This document shows, piece after piece, positions 25,300 to 33,910 of a stretch of 64,000 bases of DNA. Under the pieces are notes generated by a model. The model worked only from the letters and a program-made list of their open reading frames with translations, had not been told where the DNA came from and did no database searches. Source of the DNA: an uncultured Muribaculaceae bacterium. Lineage in GTDB: Bacteria > Bacteroidota > Bacteroidia > Bacteroidales > Muribaculaceae. The position numbers were made by a program, and so were the translations under genes. The stretch spans positions 62,001 to 126,000 of the forward strand of contig CAKUMB010000003.1 of the NCBI GenBank assembly GCA_934667475.1, read 5' to 3'. Every line of letters begins with the position of its first letter. Position 1 is the stretch's first letter.

Positions 25300-27708
25300 T
25301 TACTTATGGGCAACCACTACCTTCTTGACAGCCACACGGCCGCCAACGTATACCTTAACCACGTATGCACCGCTTGAAATAGCAGTGACGTTGATGAAGT
25401 TGCCGCTGTTGGCAGCCACACGCTGGCCTGCCATGTTGTAGAGCTCCATGCCCTGCACATAGGTGTCAGCACTGGCCACAATGTAGTCGGGACCCGAGGT
25501 GATTTCCACACCGGCCACCTCAACCTCGCTGACGCCGCTCTCGCCCTGGGTGCGCAGCACATTGTCGAAGCGAATGGCACCACTCTTGCCCATCACACCA
25601 TTGCACTTGTCGAGCACGAGGCCCTCGAGCTTGTAGGTCTGGCCCTGAGCGAGCGCAGTGAGTGGAACGTTTTCGTAGCGCCAGCCGTGGTAGGTGATGT
25701 CGCTGAGTTTAACCAGCTTCACATCGGTGCCGGCCACAAACTTGCCGTAGAGTGTGTTGTAGCACATGTCGCCAAACACGTGGATGCCCACATTGTCGGC
25801 ACTGGTGAAGCCCTGTTCAGCGGGAGTGAGGTCGACGGTGATGCGGCCCTTGTCGCGCTCGGCAAAGGCGTAGGTGAGCTGCAGGGCCATGTTGCCAAAC
25901 AGCTTGCTCGAACCGCCAACTGTGGCAACCTTGGCGGTGGTGTAGTCGCTGCTTTCACCGGCGTTTACGGCACACTGGCCGGCGGTGTCGAAGCCATCGA
26001 TCAAAGTGGATCCAGCCTTCTCGGCGCCCTCGTTCACAGCCTTGAAGGTGTGGGTGATGGTTTGGGGAATGTAGAGACCTGCTGTGTCGCTGATGATTTT
26101 GTCAAACGTCACCTTGTAGGTCTGGCCCTCGACCAAAGCCTTCGACAGCGGAATGCGCACATAGCCGTAGTCGTCGCCAGCCTTGTTTTTGCGCACACCG
26201 CGGGTGTTGATGCTCAGCACATTGCCAGCTGCGTCGGTGACATGCACATTGTTGAACTGACCAGGGCTGAGCATAGAGTCGGTGCGGATTTCGACCACGG
26301 GCGATTTGATGTGTATGCGGTCGCCCTCGCCGGGATAGGTGGCGAGCACGGCCAGGTGGTTGCGGCTGCGAGTGCGGAACTTAAACGAGACGTCCTTGCC
26401 CATGGCTGTGCCACCGGCATGCTCGGCAGTGGAAGCAAGCTTCACGGTGTAGGTGGTGTTGACATCGTAGGCGTCGGTGGGCTTGAACACGAGGCGGTAG
26501 TTGGTGTCCTCCCAGGTGAACGTGCCCTCAACGGCAGGAGTGATGGTGAACGCCTTCTCGGTGGTGGCGGGGTCCATGTCCCAGTTGAACTGCATCACCA
26601 CGGGCTCGTTGCAGGCCACAGCGGCGTCGCCGTCGGCCCACACGGGCGAGTAGCTGAGCACCTCGGGCGGCGTGTTGCGCACGCGGTTGAGGTCGAAGTT
26701 GCAATACGTCATGCCATTGGCGGTGACCACCACATCCTTGGTCTGCTCGTAGTGCGAGGGCTCGGTGATGCGCACCTTGTAGTTGCCCGGCTCAATGAAC
26801 TTAAACAGATATATGCCGTCTTCGTAGGCGTCGATCTGGCAGGTGTCGATGGTCTTGCCGCTGGCGTCGATAAGGTAGGCGGTGGCATTGTTCACGGGCT
26901 GGCGCACATCGTCGCCGTGCATCACATATTTGGCGGCGCGCAGCAGGCGTGAGTCGCGCACGTTGCCAGTGACGAAGCCCTTGTCGTAATTGCCGAGGCG
27001 GTGGAAATAGCTGTCGGCGCCCAGCGAGAAGTTGAAGCCCTCAACCCAGCAGTAGTAGGGGTTGATGAGGCGGTAAGTCTCAGGGATATAGTCGTGGAAT
27101 GTGCCCTCGTTGAGCATCGACACGGTCTTGTTGCCGCGCAGCACGCCCAGACCCTGAGTGCCCCAGCTGGGGTAGAAGGTCCAGTCGCCATAAATTGAAT
27201 AGGTGTCGCTGGTCCACACGGTAGACTTGTTGGCCATGAGGAAGGGACCGAGGCAGGCGGCCAGCGAGTCGCTGCCGGGCACTTGCGGGCTGCCAGTGTA
27301 GCCCCGGTAGATGCCCATCGAGGTGTTGATGCGGTAGCCCTCGCCGGCGCCGGTGGCATTGCTGTGTATGGCATAGAACACATCGGCTCCGCTTTGGTTG
27401 CACAGGGCCACTATGGTGGAAAGGGCAAGGTCGCTCTCAGAGTCGTTGGTGATGCGCGAAATGCTGGTCTTGTAACCCTTTTTGCGCAGCATCTCCTGCA
27501 GGGCGAAGCCCTTTTTGAGGCTGGCGTTCGACTCCCAGAAGCCGGCGGTGTCGCCGGCGGCAAACGGCGGGCAGGGCACATTGCGGTCGTCACTGTCGTG
27601 GCCGCCGTGACCAGGATTGATATATACGTGCGGTGTCTGCGCCAGGGCGGCGGGTCCGCCCACTGCGGCGAGCAGCATCAGTGCTGTCTTCAGTATATTC
27701 TTTTTCAT
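25300..27708 (-). CDS. multidomain N-acetylmuramoyl-L-alanine amidase (Amidase_3), long copy
   Basis: An 802-residue secreted zinc amidase that cuts the bond between MurNAc and L-Ala. The signal peptide ends near ALAQ (24). Amidase_3 zinc and catalytic residues are visible: NPGHGGHD (His34), GFWESN (Glu59), YAIHSNAT (His115) and MLNEGTFHDY (Glu201). A carboxypeptidase-regulatory-like beta domain follows to about residue 345 (ending YCNFDL), then Ig-like Big_5-type repeats (LSYSPVWADGDAAV; LATYPGEGDRI) and a jelly-roll region. The last 70 residues (GMELYNMAGQRVAA, SGAYVVKVYVGGRVAVKKV) look like a type IX secretion sorting tail. It pairs with the propeller gene 18 bases upstream. Confidence 0.9.
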   Translation of the reverse strand: MKKNILKTALMLLAAVGGPAALAQTPHVYINPGHGGHDSDDRNVPCPPFAAGDTAGFWESNASLKKGFALQEMLRKKGYKTSISRITNDSESDLALSTIVALCNQSGADVFYAIHSNATGAGEGYRINTSMGIYRGYTGSPQVPGSDSLAACLGPFLMANKSTVWTSDTYSIYGDWTFYPSWGTQGLGVLRGNKTVSMLNEGTFHDYIPETYRLINPYYCWVEGFNFSLGADSYFHRLGNYDKGFVTGNVRDSRLLRAAKYVMHGDDVRQPVNNATAYLIDASGKTIDTCQIDAYEDGIYLFKFIEPGNYKVRITEPSHYEQTKDVVVTANGMTYCNFDLNRVRNTPPEVLSYSPVWADGDAAVACNEPVVMQFNWDMDPATTEKAFTITPAVEGTFTWEDTNYRLVFKPTDAYDVNTTYTVKLASTAEHAGGTAMGKDVSFKFRTRSRNHLAVLATYPGEGDRIHIKSPVVEIRTDSMLSPGQFNNVHVTDAAGNVLSINTRGVRKNKAGDDYGYVRIPLSKALVEGQTYKVTFDKIISDTAGLYIPQTITHTFKAVNEGAEKAGSTLIDGFDTAGQCAVNAGESSDYTTAKVATVGGSSKLFGNMALQLTYAFAERDKGRITVDLTPAEQGFTSADNVGIHVFGDMCYNTLYGKFVAGTDVKLVKLSDITYHGWRYENVPLTALAQGQTYKLEGLVLDKCNGVMGKSGAIRFDNVLRTQGESGVSEVEVAGVEITSGPDYIVASADTYVQGMELYNMAGQRVAANSGNFINVTAISSGAYVVKVYVGGRVAVKKVVVAHK

Positions 27709-27726
27709 AACGGTGTGATTGCTGGG

Positions 27727-28620
27727 TTATTCGTCGATTTTAATTTTCATCTCATACAGGTTGCCGTCGATGGTGGTGTAGACGATTTTGCCGGCAGCGG
27801 CGGTGGGCTGCATGGTCATCGAAGCAGGAGTGGTGAGGCTGTGGCGGAACGAGCCGTCGGCCTTGAGCAGCACTATCTGCGACGAGGTGAACTGATGACC
27901 GTCGTCGGTGGCATGCTGGGCCACCACATAGTCGTTGTTGTACCACGCGGGCATCTCATACTGGCCGAGCATGGCCAGCACGCGGCCGTTGAGGTCGCAC
28001 ACCACTGCGCCCTTGCCAGCGGCAAAGAAGAGCACGCGGGTGCCATCGGGCGAAAGCGATGCCCACAGGTAGCCGGCAAACGACTCCACGGGTTGCAGTT
28101 CGCGCGTGCGTCCGCCCACGGTGAGCACCAGCTTAGAGCCGGTGGTGTAGACCGACGTGCCGATGTTGGCCGCACTCTTGTAGGCCTTCTTGGGACCGTT
28201 GATGGCAACGCCCTTGGTGCCCACCTGTGGCAACACAGCTCCGTGCTGGGCCTCGAGCACAACGCTGCTCTTGGCAGTGGCCACATCGTAGCGGCAGCCG
28301 GTGCGGTAGATGAGGTTGGTGGCGGCATCGCGCTTCTGCGTCACATAGTAAACGCTGCCGTCGGGGGAAAAGCGGGCGTCGATGCCCGATGCGTCGTCGG
28401 CGCTGACGCGCGTCACCACATTCATTGCATAGTCATAGAGTTTGAGGCTCGAGTTCTCGCCCGAGGCGAAGAGCAATTTAGTGCCAGAACTGTTGAGCTG
28501 CGGATAGTAGGCAGGACCCTCAACACCCTGTAGCAACCGCGTCTGTTCGAGCACGGTCACCTGCTGTGCGCTGGCCAGCAGTGCGCAGCAGCCCATAGCT
28601 GTAAGTAGGATTTTTTTCAT
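27727..28620 (-). CDS. secreted PD40/TolB-like beta-propeller protein, copy B
   Basis: A 297-residue exported protein; the signal peptide MKKILLTAMGCCALLASAQ is followed by propeller blades of the PD40 kind: YPQLNSSGTKLLFAS, ARFSPDGSVYYVTQKRD, WASLSPDGTRVLFFAAG. Such blades bind proteins or glycans and have no enzyme motif here. Its homolog at 29719-30642 is also placed directly before an amidase gene. Fixed pairing suggests that the propeller positions, activates or restrains the amidase at the wall, or senses its product; this is inference. It lies 63 bases after the short amidase. Confidence 0.8.
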   Translation of the reverse strand: MKKILLTAMGCCALLASAQQVTVLEQTRLLQGVEGPAYYPQLNSSGTKLLFASGENSSLKLYDYAMNVVTRVSADDASGIDARFSPDGSVYYVTQKRDAATNLIYRTGCRYDVATAKSSVVLEAQHGAVLPQVGTKGVAINGPKKAYKSAANIGTSVYTTGSKLVLTVGGRTRELQPVESFAGYLWASLSPDGTRVLFFAAGKGAVVCDLNGRVLAMLGQYEMPAWYNNDYVVAQHATDDGHQFTSSQIVLLKADGSFRHSLTTPASMTMQPTAAAGKIVYTTIDGNLYEMKIKIDE

Positions 28621-28683
28621 TTCGATGTATTTTTGTTAATAGTTGGTTTTGCTTTATTTTCGACAAACATGTGCGGGCGCGGG

Positions 28684-29703
28684 CTACAGGTCGAAGTTGC
28701 AGTAGCTGCTTTGGTTGGCCTTGACCACAACGGGACTCTCGCCGCTCAGCCCCTGGGCGCTGACGCGCACGGTGTAGGAACCGGGCTTAACGCCCCGGAA
28801 CACATACACGCCGCTATAGAGGCGGCCGGTGGAGGCAGTAGCGGCCACATGGCCGTCGGAGTCGATGAGCTGCACCTGGGCCTCGTCGACAGGCATACGC
28901 TCGTCGGCTCCATACTTAATGCCCTCGTCGGCGGTGGGCAGCTGGGCGCGGCGCACATTGCCAGCCACCGCGCCAAGGCCATAGAGCCCTGCACGGCCAA
29001 AGTAGTCATCGATGCCAAGACTCTGATTCCAGGCCTCAAGCCAGCAGTAGTTGTCATCCATCAGGCGGTTGCGCTCGGGCACGTAGTCGTGAAACGAGCC
29101 CTCGCTGAGCATGCCGGGCAGTTTGTTGTAGCGCAGCACGCCAAGGCCCACCTTCGGGCCCCAGTCATAGAAGCTCCAGTCACCGGCCAGCATCTGCTTG
29201 CGGGTCCACACGGTGGTCTGGTTGGCAACGAGGTGGCGCATTATGCACTGGGCTATGGAGTCGCTGCCGGGGGCGGTGGCGCAGTCGGTGGTGCCGCGGT
29301 ACAGGGCCAGAGGAAAGTTGATGCGCGCCTTGGTGCCAGTGGCATTGCTGTGAATGGCAAAAAACATGTCGGCGCCACTGTTGGCTGCCAGGCACACGAT
29401 TTCAAACAGGTCGAGGTCGTCGGCCGTGGTGTTGGTCACGCGCGAGGTGGCCGTTTCATAGCCCTTTTCCTCAAGAATCTTCACAATGGCGTTGCCCTTG
29501 CTGAGGTTGGAGTTCGACTCATAGTAGTGCACGGTGTCGGCCACGCCGTGGTTGTAGTAGTGGTCGGGGCGGTCGTCGCTGTCGTGGCCGCCATGGCCGG
29601 GGTTGATGAACACGCGCGGCTTGACGTGTGTGCGCGCCTGAACGCCGCAAAATGCCGAGGCGGCAAGGCAAATGGCCGTGCCAAGAATTGCTATTGATTT
29701 CAT
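28684..29703 (-). CDS. N-acetylmuramoyl-L-alanine amidase (Amidase_3), short copy
   Basis: A 339-residue secreted amidase with the same active-site pattern as the long copy: NPGHGGHDSDD, VHYYESNSNL, FFAIHSNATGT and MLSEGSFHDYVPE. After the catalytic domain only the regulatory-like beta domain remains (RLYSGVYVFRGVKPGSYTV). The chain ends in SSYCNFDL, exactly where the long copy continues into its Ig-like part. There is no sorting tail, so this version is probably periplasmic while the long one is likely surface-bound or secreted. It starts 15 bases after the propeller copy A. Confidence 0.9.
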   Translation of the reverse strand: MKSIAILGTAICLAASAFCGVQARTHVKPRVFINPGHGGHDSDDRPDHYYNHGVADTVHYYESNSNLSKGNAIVKILEEKGYETATSRVTNTTADDLDLFEIVCLAANSGADMFFAIHSNATGTKARINFPLALYRGTTDCATAPGSDSIAQCIMRHLVANQTTVWTRKQMLAGDWSFYDWGPKVGLGVLRYNKLPGMLSEGSFHDYVPERNRLMDDNYCWLEAWNQSLGIDDYFGRAGLYGLGAVAGNVRRAQLPTADEGIKYGADERMPVDEAQVQLIDSDGHVAATASTGRLYSGVYVFRGVKPGSYTVRVSAQGLSGESPVVVKANQSSYCNFDL

Positions 29704-29718
29704 TGATGCTGCGTTTTT

Positions 29719-30642
29719 TTAGGGTTTCACTTCGATTTGCTGCACGCTCACGGTGCCGTGGCTGGTGGTGTAGGCCACGCGGCCCACGGTGGTGCCGTCG
29801 GGGGCGACGCTCACGGTGCGGCACGACGGCTGGATGTGGCCCTCGGGGGCAATGTCGTGGCTAAACTTGCCGTCGGCCTTGAGCAGCACTATCTTGTAGC
29901 CGTTGAAGTGGCGCACCATGCTGTTGTTGTTGGTCATGGCCACCACATAGTCGTTGCCAAGCCACGATGGCATCAGATAGAAGCCTAAGTTGGTGATGGT
30001 GTGGCGCTTGAAGTCGATCACATATAGACCTTTGGCGGCTGCCTCAAACATGAGTTTGGTGCCGTCGGGGCTGTATGACGCCCACAGGCAGCCCACCGTG
30101 CCGCTCACCGGAGTCATGGCCGAGGCGAATTTGGGATTGCCATTGAAGGTGAACACCTCGGCGCCGGCGGTGTAGGCCCCAAGGCCCACATTGCCGCCAG
30201 TGGTCCACAATCGGCTTTCGCCCACCAAGGCAAAGCCGCGCGCGCACTCCACCGGGCGCACAGCGCCGTGCTGCGCCTTGAGCACGGTGCGGCTGCGGCC
30301 TGTGGCGGGATCATACTCGTGACCTGTGCGGTAAATCAGGTTGCCCTGCGTGCGGCGCTGAGTGATGTAGTACACCTTGCCGCTGGGGGCAAAGCGGGCG
30401 TCGAAGCCGGGAAAATCGGTATCGCACACCACAGTTTCGCGCCCGGAGGCCACGTCGAGCATGGCCAGGCGGCTGGCCTCGGTGTTGGAATACAGCAGCC
30501 GGGTGCCATCGGGGCTTAGCTGCGGAAAGAAGGCTGCGCTGTCGGTGAGCTGGGCCGAATTGAGCACCGTCACCGTCTGCGCCTGCGCACACATGGCGCC
30601 TGCCAAGGCGAGCGCAGCAACCATAGTCAGAGTTTTCTTCAT
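29719..30642 (-). CDS. secreted PD40/TolB-like beta-propeller protein, copy A
   Basis: A 307-residue protein, first gene of the whole wall-degradation locus. Signal peptide MKKTLTMVAALALAGAMCAQ, then blades FFPQLSPDGTRLLYSNTE, DARFAPSGKVYYITQRRT and LWASYSPDGTKLMFEAA. It resembles copy B throughout, including the segment HGAVRPVECARGFAL (HGAVLPQVGTKGVAI in B). No catalytic motif. Order propeller-amidase-propeller-amidase points to duplication of a two-gene unit. A TATATTTG -7 box lies about 70 bases upstream. Confidence 0.8.
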   Translation of the reverse strand: MKKTLTMVAALALAGAMCAQAQTVTVLNSAQLTDSAAFFPQLSPDGTRLLYSNTEASRLAMLDVASGRETVVCDTDFPGFDARFAPSGKVYYITQRRTQGNLIYRTGHEYDPATGRSRTVLKAQHGAVRPVECARGFALVGESRLWTTGGNVGLGAYTAGAEVFTFNGNPKFASAMTPVSGTVGCLWASYSPDGTKLMFEAAAKGLYVIDFKRHTITNLGFYLMPSWLGNDYVVAMTNNNSMVRHFNGYKIVLLKADGKFSHDIAPEGHIQPSCRTVSVAPDGTTVGRVAYTTSHGTVSVQQIEVKP

Positions 30643-30711
30643 CGTTTATGCAATGTAGTTGTTGTCAATTATGTTTCGTTTCTTGTGGTTCAGTTTTTTT
30701 ATATACAGCTA

Positions 30712-30719
30712 CAAATATA
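30712..30719 (-). promoter_or_regulatory. -7 box of the wall-degradation locus
   Basis: CAAATATA on the plus strand reads TATATTTG on the minus strand, 69 bases before the propeller copy A start. No good -33 element was seen. Confidence 0.5.
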
Positions 30720-30755
30720 GTCATTTTTGGTTAATTGCGCCCCACCCCACGGGAT

Positions 30756-30794
30756 AAAAAAAAGCGGGAAATCCGTGTTGTCGGAATTCCCGCT
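30756..30794 (-). terminator. terminator of the nuo/atp region
   Basis: AGCGGGAA (30763-30770) pairs with TTCCCGCT (30787-30794) with further pairing inside, and eight A at 30756-30763 make the T-run on the minus strand. It follows the nuoN stop (30836). Confidence 0.85.
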
Positions 30795-30835
30795 CTCGCT
30801 TAGAATTGTTTGGTTGTTATGTTAAATGGATTTCC

Positions 30836-32296
30836 TTAAATCAATGTGAACATTGAGCTCACACCTTCGGTTAATTGTGTGAGTGCCGTATAAATACAGC
30901 TAAGCAATCCTATAAAGATTATTCCAAACACGCACACCACCATGCCCAAGCGCTCGCTGAGGGCCGACTTGATGGCAGGCACGGCGCAGTCGTCCTGACG
31001 GATGAACATGGCCTTTACCACCAGCAGATAGTAGTAGAGCGAAATGATGGTGTTGACAAGGGCGATGAACACGAGCACGTAGATGGCCACGCTGCCCGTG
31101 TGGCAAGCGCCCACAAACACGAAGAACTTGCTGAAGAAGCCCGCAAACGGTGGAATGCCGCCGAGCGAGAACATGGCAAGCATCATGGTGAAGGCCAGCC
31201 AGGGGTTGGTCTTAAACAGGCCGTTGTAGTCGTCGATGGTGACTTTACCCGTCTGGCGCTCGATGGCGGCAATCACGGCAAATGCGGCCAGGTTGCTGAA
31301 CACATACACCAGCACGTAGTACATCATCGAGGCCATGCCGAGGGTGTTGGCCGCAACCACGCCGAGCATTATGTAGCCGGCCTGCGAAATCGACGAAAAC
31401 GCCAGGAAGCGCTTAAGGTTGCGCTGGCGCACAGCGAAGAGGTTGCCCACGGTGATTGTGACCACAATCACCGCATAGAGCATCCACTCCCACATCACCG
31501 AGTAGGCGGCACCGAACACCTGCGTGAGAATCACGAGGAAGGCGAATGCAGCGGCACCCTTGGAAATCACCGACAGATAGCTGGTGACTGCCGTGGGGGC
31601 ACCCTGATAGACGTCGGCCGTCCACAGGTGGAAGGGGACGAGCGACAGCTTGTAGCCCACGCCGGCTATCACAAAGGCGATGGCGGTAATGAGCAGCGCA
31701 CTGTGGTTGCCCACCACGCTGTAGGCGATGTCGCTAAAGTAGAACGAGCCGCTGAGGCCGTAGACCAGCGAGATGCCGAACAAAAGCACTGCCGACGAGA
31801 ACACGGCGGTGAGCACATATTTGGCGGCAGCCTCGTGGCTCTCGTAGTGGTTCTTCTCGAAGGCGGCCAGCGCGGCCATGGGCAGCGAGGCGGTTTCGAG
31901 GCCTATGACGAAGAGCAGGAAGTGGCGGCCAGAAATCATGAGGAACATGCCAAACAGGGTGAGCAGCAGCAGTTCGTAGAACTCGCCGCGGCGCACGCTC
32001 ACAAAGTCGCTGTTGGTCCACTTGATTGACTGCAGCAGCACAATGAATGTGCCAATATTGAGGATTCCCTTCATGGCCCAAGTGGCACCGTTGGTTTCAA
32101 ACATTCCCGAGAATGCTGTGCCGGAAGCCACGGGCAGGAAGCTGAATATGGTGTAGAGCGCAAAAACCAGTGTTGTGAATGCCGGAAGCGCCGTCTGGGC
32201 TTTCTTGGGCATGAATGTGTCGTAGAGGAACACAAGCAGGAACACAAGCAGCAGGCCTAATTCTTGCGGCATCATTAAAAATTGCGAATAGTCCAT
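30836..32296 (-). CDS. nuoN: NADH-quinone oxidoreductase subunit N
   Basis: A 486-residue membrane protein with about fourteen segments, one of the three antiporter-like proton-pumping subunits of complex I. The central region carries family blocks such as GVGYKLSLVPFHLWTADVYQ (proton channel Lys and His) and GAPTAVTSYLSVISKGAAAF. Length is normal. It is the last gene of the operon, 49 bases after nuoM, followed by a strong terminator. Confidence 0.95.
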   Translation of the reverse strand: MDYSQFLMMPQELGLLLVFLLVFLYDTFMPKKAQTALPAFTTLVFALYTIFSFLPVASGTAFSGMFETNGATWAMKGILNIGTFIVLLQSIKWTNSDFVSVRRGEFYELLLLTLFGMFLMISGRHFLLFVIGLETASLPMAALAAFEKNHYESHEAAAKYVLTAVFSSAVLLFGISLVYGLSGSFYFSDIAYSVVGNHSALLITAIAFVIAGVGYKLSLVPFHLWTADVYQGAPTAVTSYLSVISKGAAAFAFLVILTQVFGAAYSVMWEWMLYAVIVVTITVGNLFAVRQRNLKRFLAFSSISQAGYIMLGVVAANTLGMASMMYYVLVYVFSNLAAFAVIAAIERQTGKVTIDDYNGLFKTNPWLAFTMMLAMFSLGGIPPFAGFFSKFFVFVGACHTGSVAIYVLVFIALVNTIISLYYYLLVVKAMFIRQDDCAVPAIKSALSERLGMVVCVFGIIFIGLLSCIYTALTQLTEGVSSMFTLI

Positions 32297-32345
32297 CTTG
32301 TTGTTTAAAGTTATCTTGTTTTTAATTCAACACTAAGTTCATTTA

Positions 32346-33863
32346 TCACATCGTGGCCATCTGGATAGCCTTGACCACGGGGTCGAAGCTGTTGCGAATG
32401 ATGTCGCCAAAGAAGTTGGGGAAGCAGCCGATGGCTGCCACACACACAATGAGTGTGGCGGTTGACACGCGCTCGAACCACTCGGCGTCGGTGAGCTGGC
32501 GGTGGCGCTCGTTATACACCTCGCCAAACAGCAGTTTGCCCACCACACGCAGAATGTAGACTGCGGTGATCACAATCGAGGCGCAGGCGGCGATGGTGAA
32601 CACGCGGTTGAGCAACGACGCATCTTGGAACGAGCCGAAGAATATGCTCATTTCGGCGGCAAAGCCGCTGAGGCCAGGCAGACCCAGCGAAGCGAGGCCG
32701 GCAATCACATAGCCCACACCCAAATATGGCATGATGTGCATCATGCCGCCCATTTCGCGGATGTCGCGGGTGTGTGTGCGGCCGTAAATCATGCCGATGA
32801 GGGCGAAGAAGAGGGCCGTCATAAGGCCGTGCGATAGCATTTGCAGCACAGCGCCTGTCATGGCCGTCTGGTTGAACATGAGGATGGCGAAGAGCACCAT
32901 GCCGCAGTGGCTCACCGACGAGTAGGCGTTGATATACTTGAGGTCGGTCTGCACGCAGGCGCTGAAGGCGCCATACACAATGCTGATGCCCGTGAGGGTG
33001 ATGAATATCCAGCCGAACTGCGTGGCAGCGTAGGGCATAAGATAGATGGCGATGCGGAAGCAGCCATAGCCGCCCAGCTTCATGAGCACGCCGGCGTGGA
33101 GCATCGACACCGCCGTGGGGGCCGAAGCGTGGCCGTCGGGCGACCATGTGTGGAATGGGAACATGGCGCCAAGCACGCCGAAGCCCACAAATGTGAGGGG
33201 GAACAGCACGCTCTGCCATGTGTGGGGTATGGCATTGTTGCGGGCTATCTCAAGAATGTTCATAGTGAGTGTGCCGTCGGCGCTCGAGTGGTAGTAGATG
33301 CCTATGATGCCGAGCATCAGGAAGGCCGAGCCACCCATGAGCATAAGCGTCAGCTTCATGGCCGAGTAGTTCTTGTTGCCGCTGCCCCACACGCCAATGA
33401 GCAGATACATGGGGATGAGCGCAACCTCATAGAACATGAACATGGTGAACAGGTCGATGGATATGAAGAAGCCAAACACACCGGTCGACAGCAGATAGAA
33501 CCAAAGGAAGAACTGCTTGGGCAGCGGATTGATTTTCCACGAGGCGAACACACCGGCAAACACGATGAAAGCAGAGAGCAGTATCATGACCACCGACACG
33601 CCGTCGACGCCAAGCGAGAGATTGATGTTGAGCGGAGCATACCAGCTGACGTCGGAGCGCAGAAGCATCTCGCTGGTGTCGCCAGCTCCGCGCGCCTGCA
33701 GGAAGTAGGCCACCAGATAGAGTGCCATGGCCACAAGCACTGTGGCGCCGGTGAGCGCAACGGCACGGACGGCTTTGACGCCTTTGTTGCTGCACAAAGC
33801 CAGGCCTCCGAGAGTGAGCAGAGGCACTATCACAAAGTAGATCAATATATTATCGAAAATCAT
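32346..33863 (-). CDS. nuoM: NADH-quinone oxidoreductase subunit M
   Basis: A 505-residue antiporter-like subunit of complex I. Visible marks are MFMFYEVALIPMYLLIGVWG (the key Glu of TM5), FPFHTWSPDGHASAPTAVSM and KLGGYGCFRIAIYLMP. About fourteen membrane segments and normal length. It is placed 47 bases after nuoL and shares its transcript. Confidence 0.95.
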   Translation of the reverse strand: MIFDNILIYFVIVPLLTLGGLALCSNKGVKAVRAVALTGATVLVAMALYLVAYFLQARGAGDTSEMLLRSDVSWYAPLNINLSLGVDGVSVVMILLSAFIVFAGVFASWKINPLPKQFFLWFYLLSTGVFGFFISIDLFTMFMFYEVALIPMYLLIGVWGSGNKNYSAMKLTLMLMGGSAFLMLGIIGIYYHSSADGTLTMNILEIARNNAIPHTWQSVLFPLTFVGFGVLGAMFPFHTWSPDGHASAPTAVSMLHAGVLMKLGGYGCFRIAIYLMPYAATQFGWIFITLTGISIVYGAFSACVQTDLKYINAYSSVSHCGMVLFAILMFNQTAMTGAVLQMLSHGLMTALFFALIGMIYGRTHTRDIREMGGMMHIMPYLGVGYVIAGLASLGLPGLSGFAAEMSIFFGSFQDASLLNRVFTIAACASIVITAVYILRVVGKLLFGEVYNERHRQLTDAEWFERVSTATLIVCVAAIGCFPNFFGDIIRNSFDPVVKAIQMATM

Positions 33864-33910
33864 AATCGTATGTTATTAATATATTATATAGTGAACCGTT
33901 GGTTGCGTTA

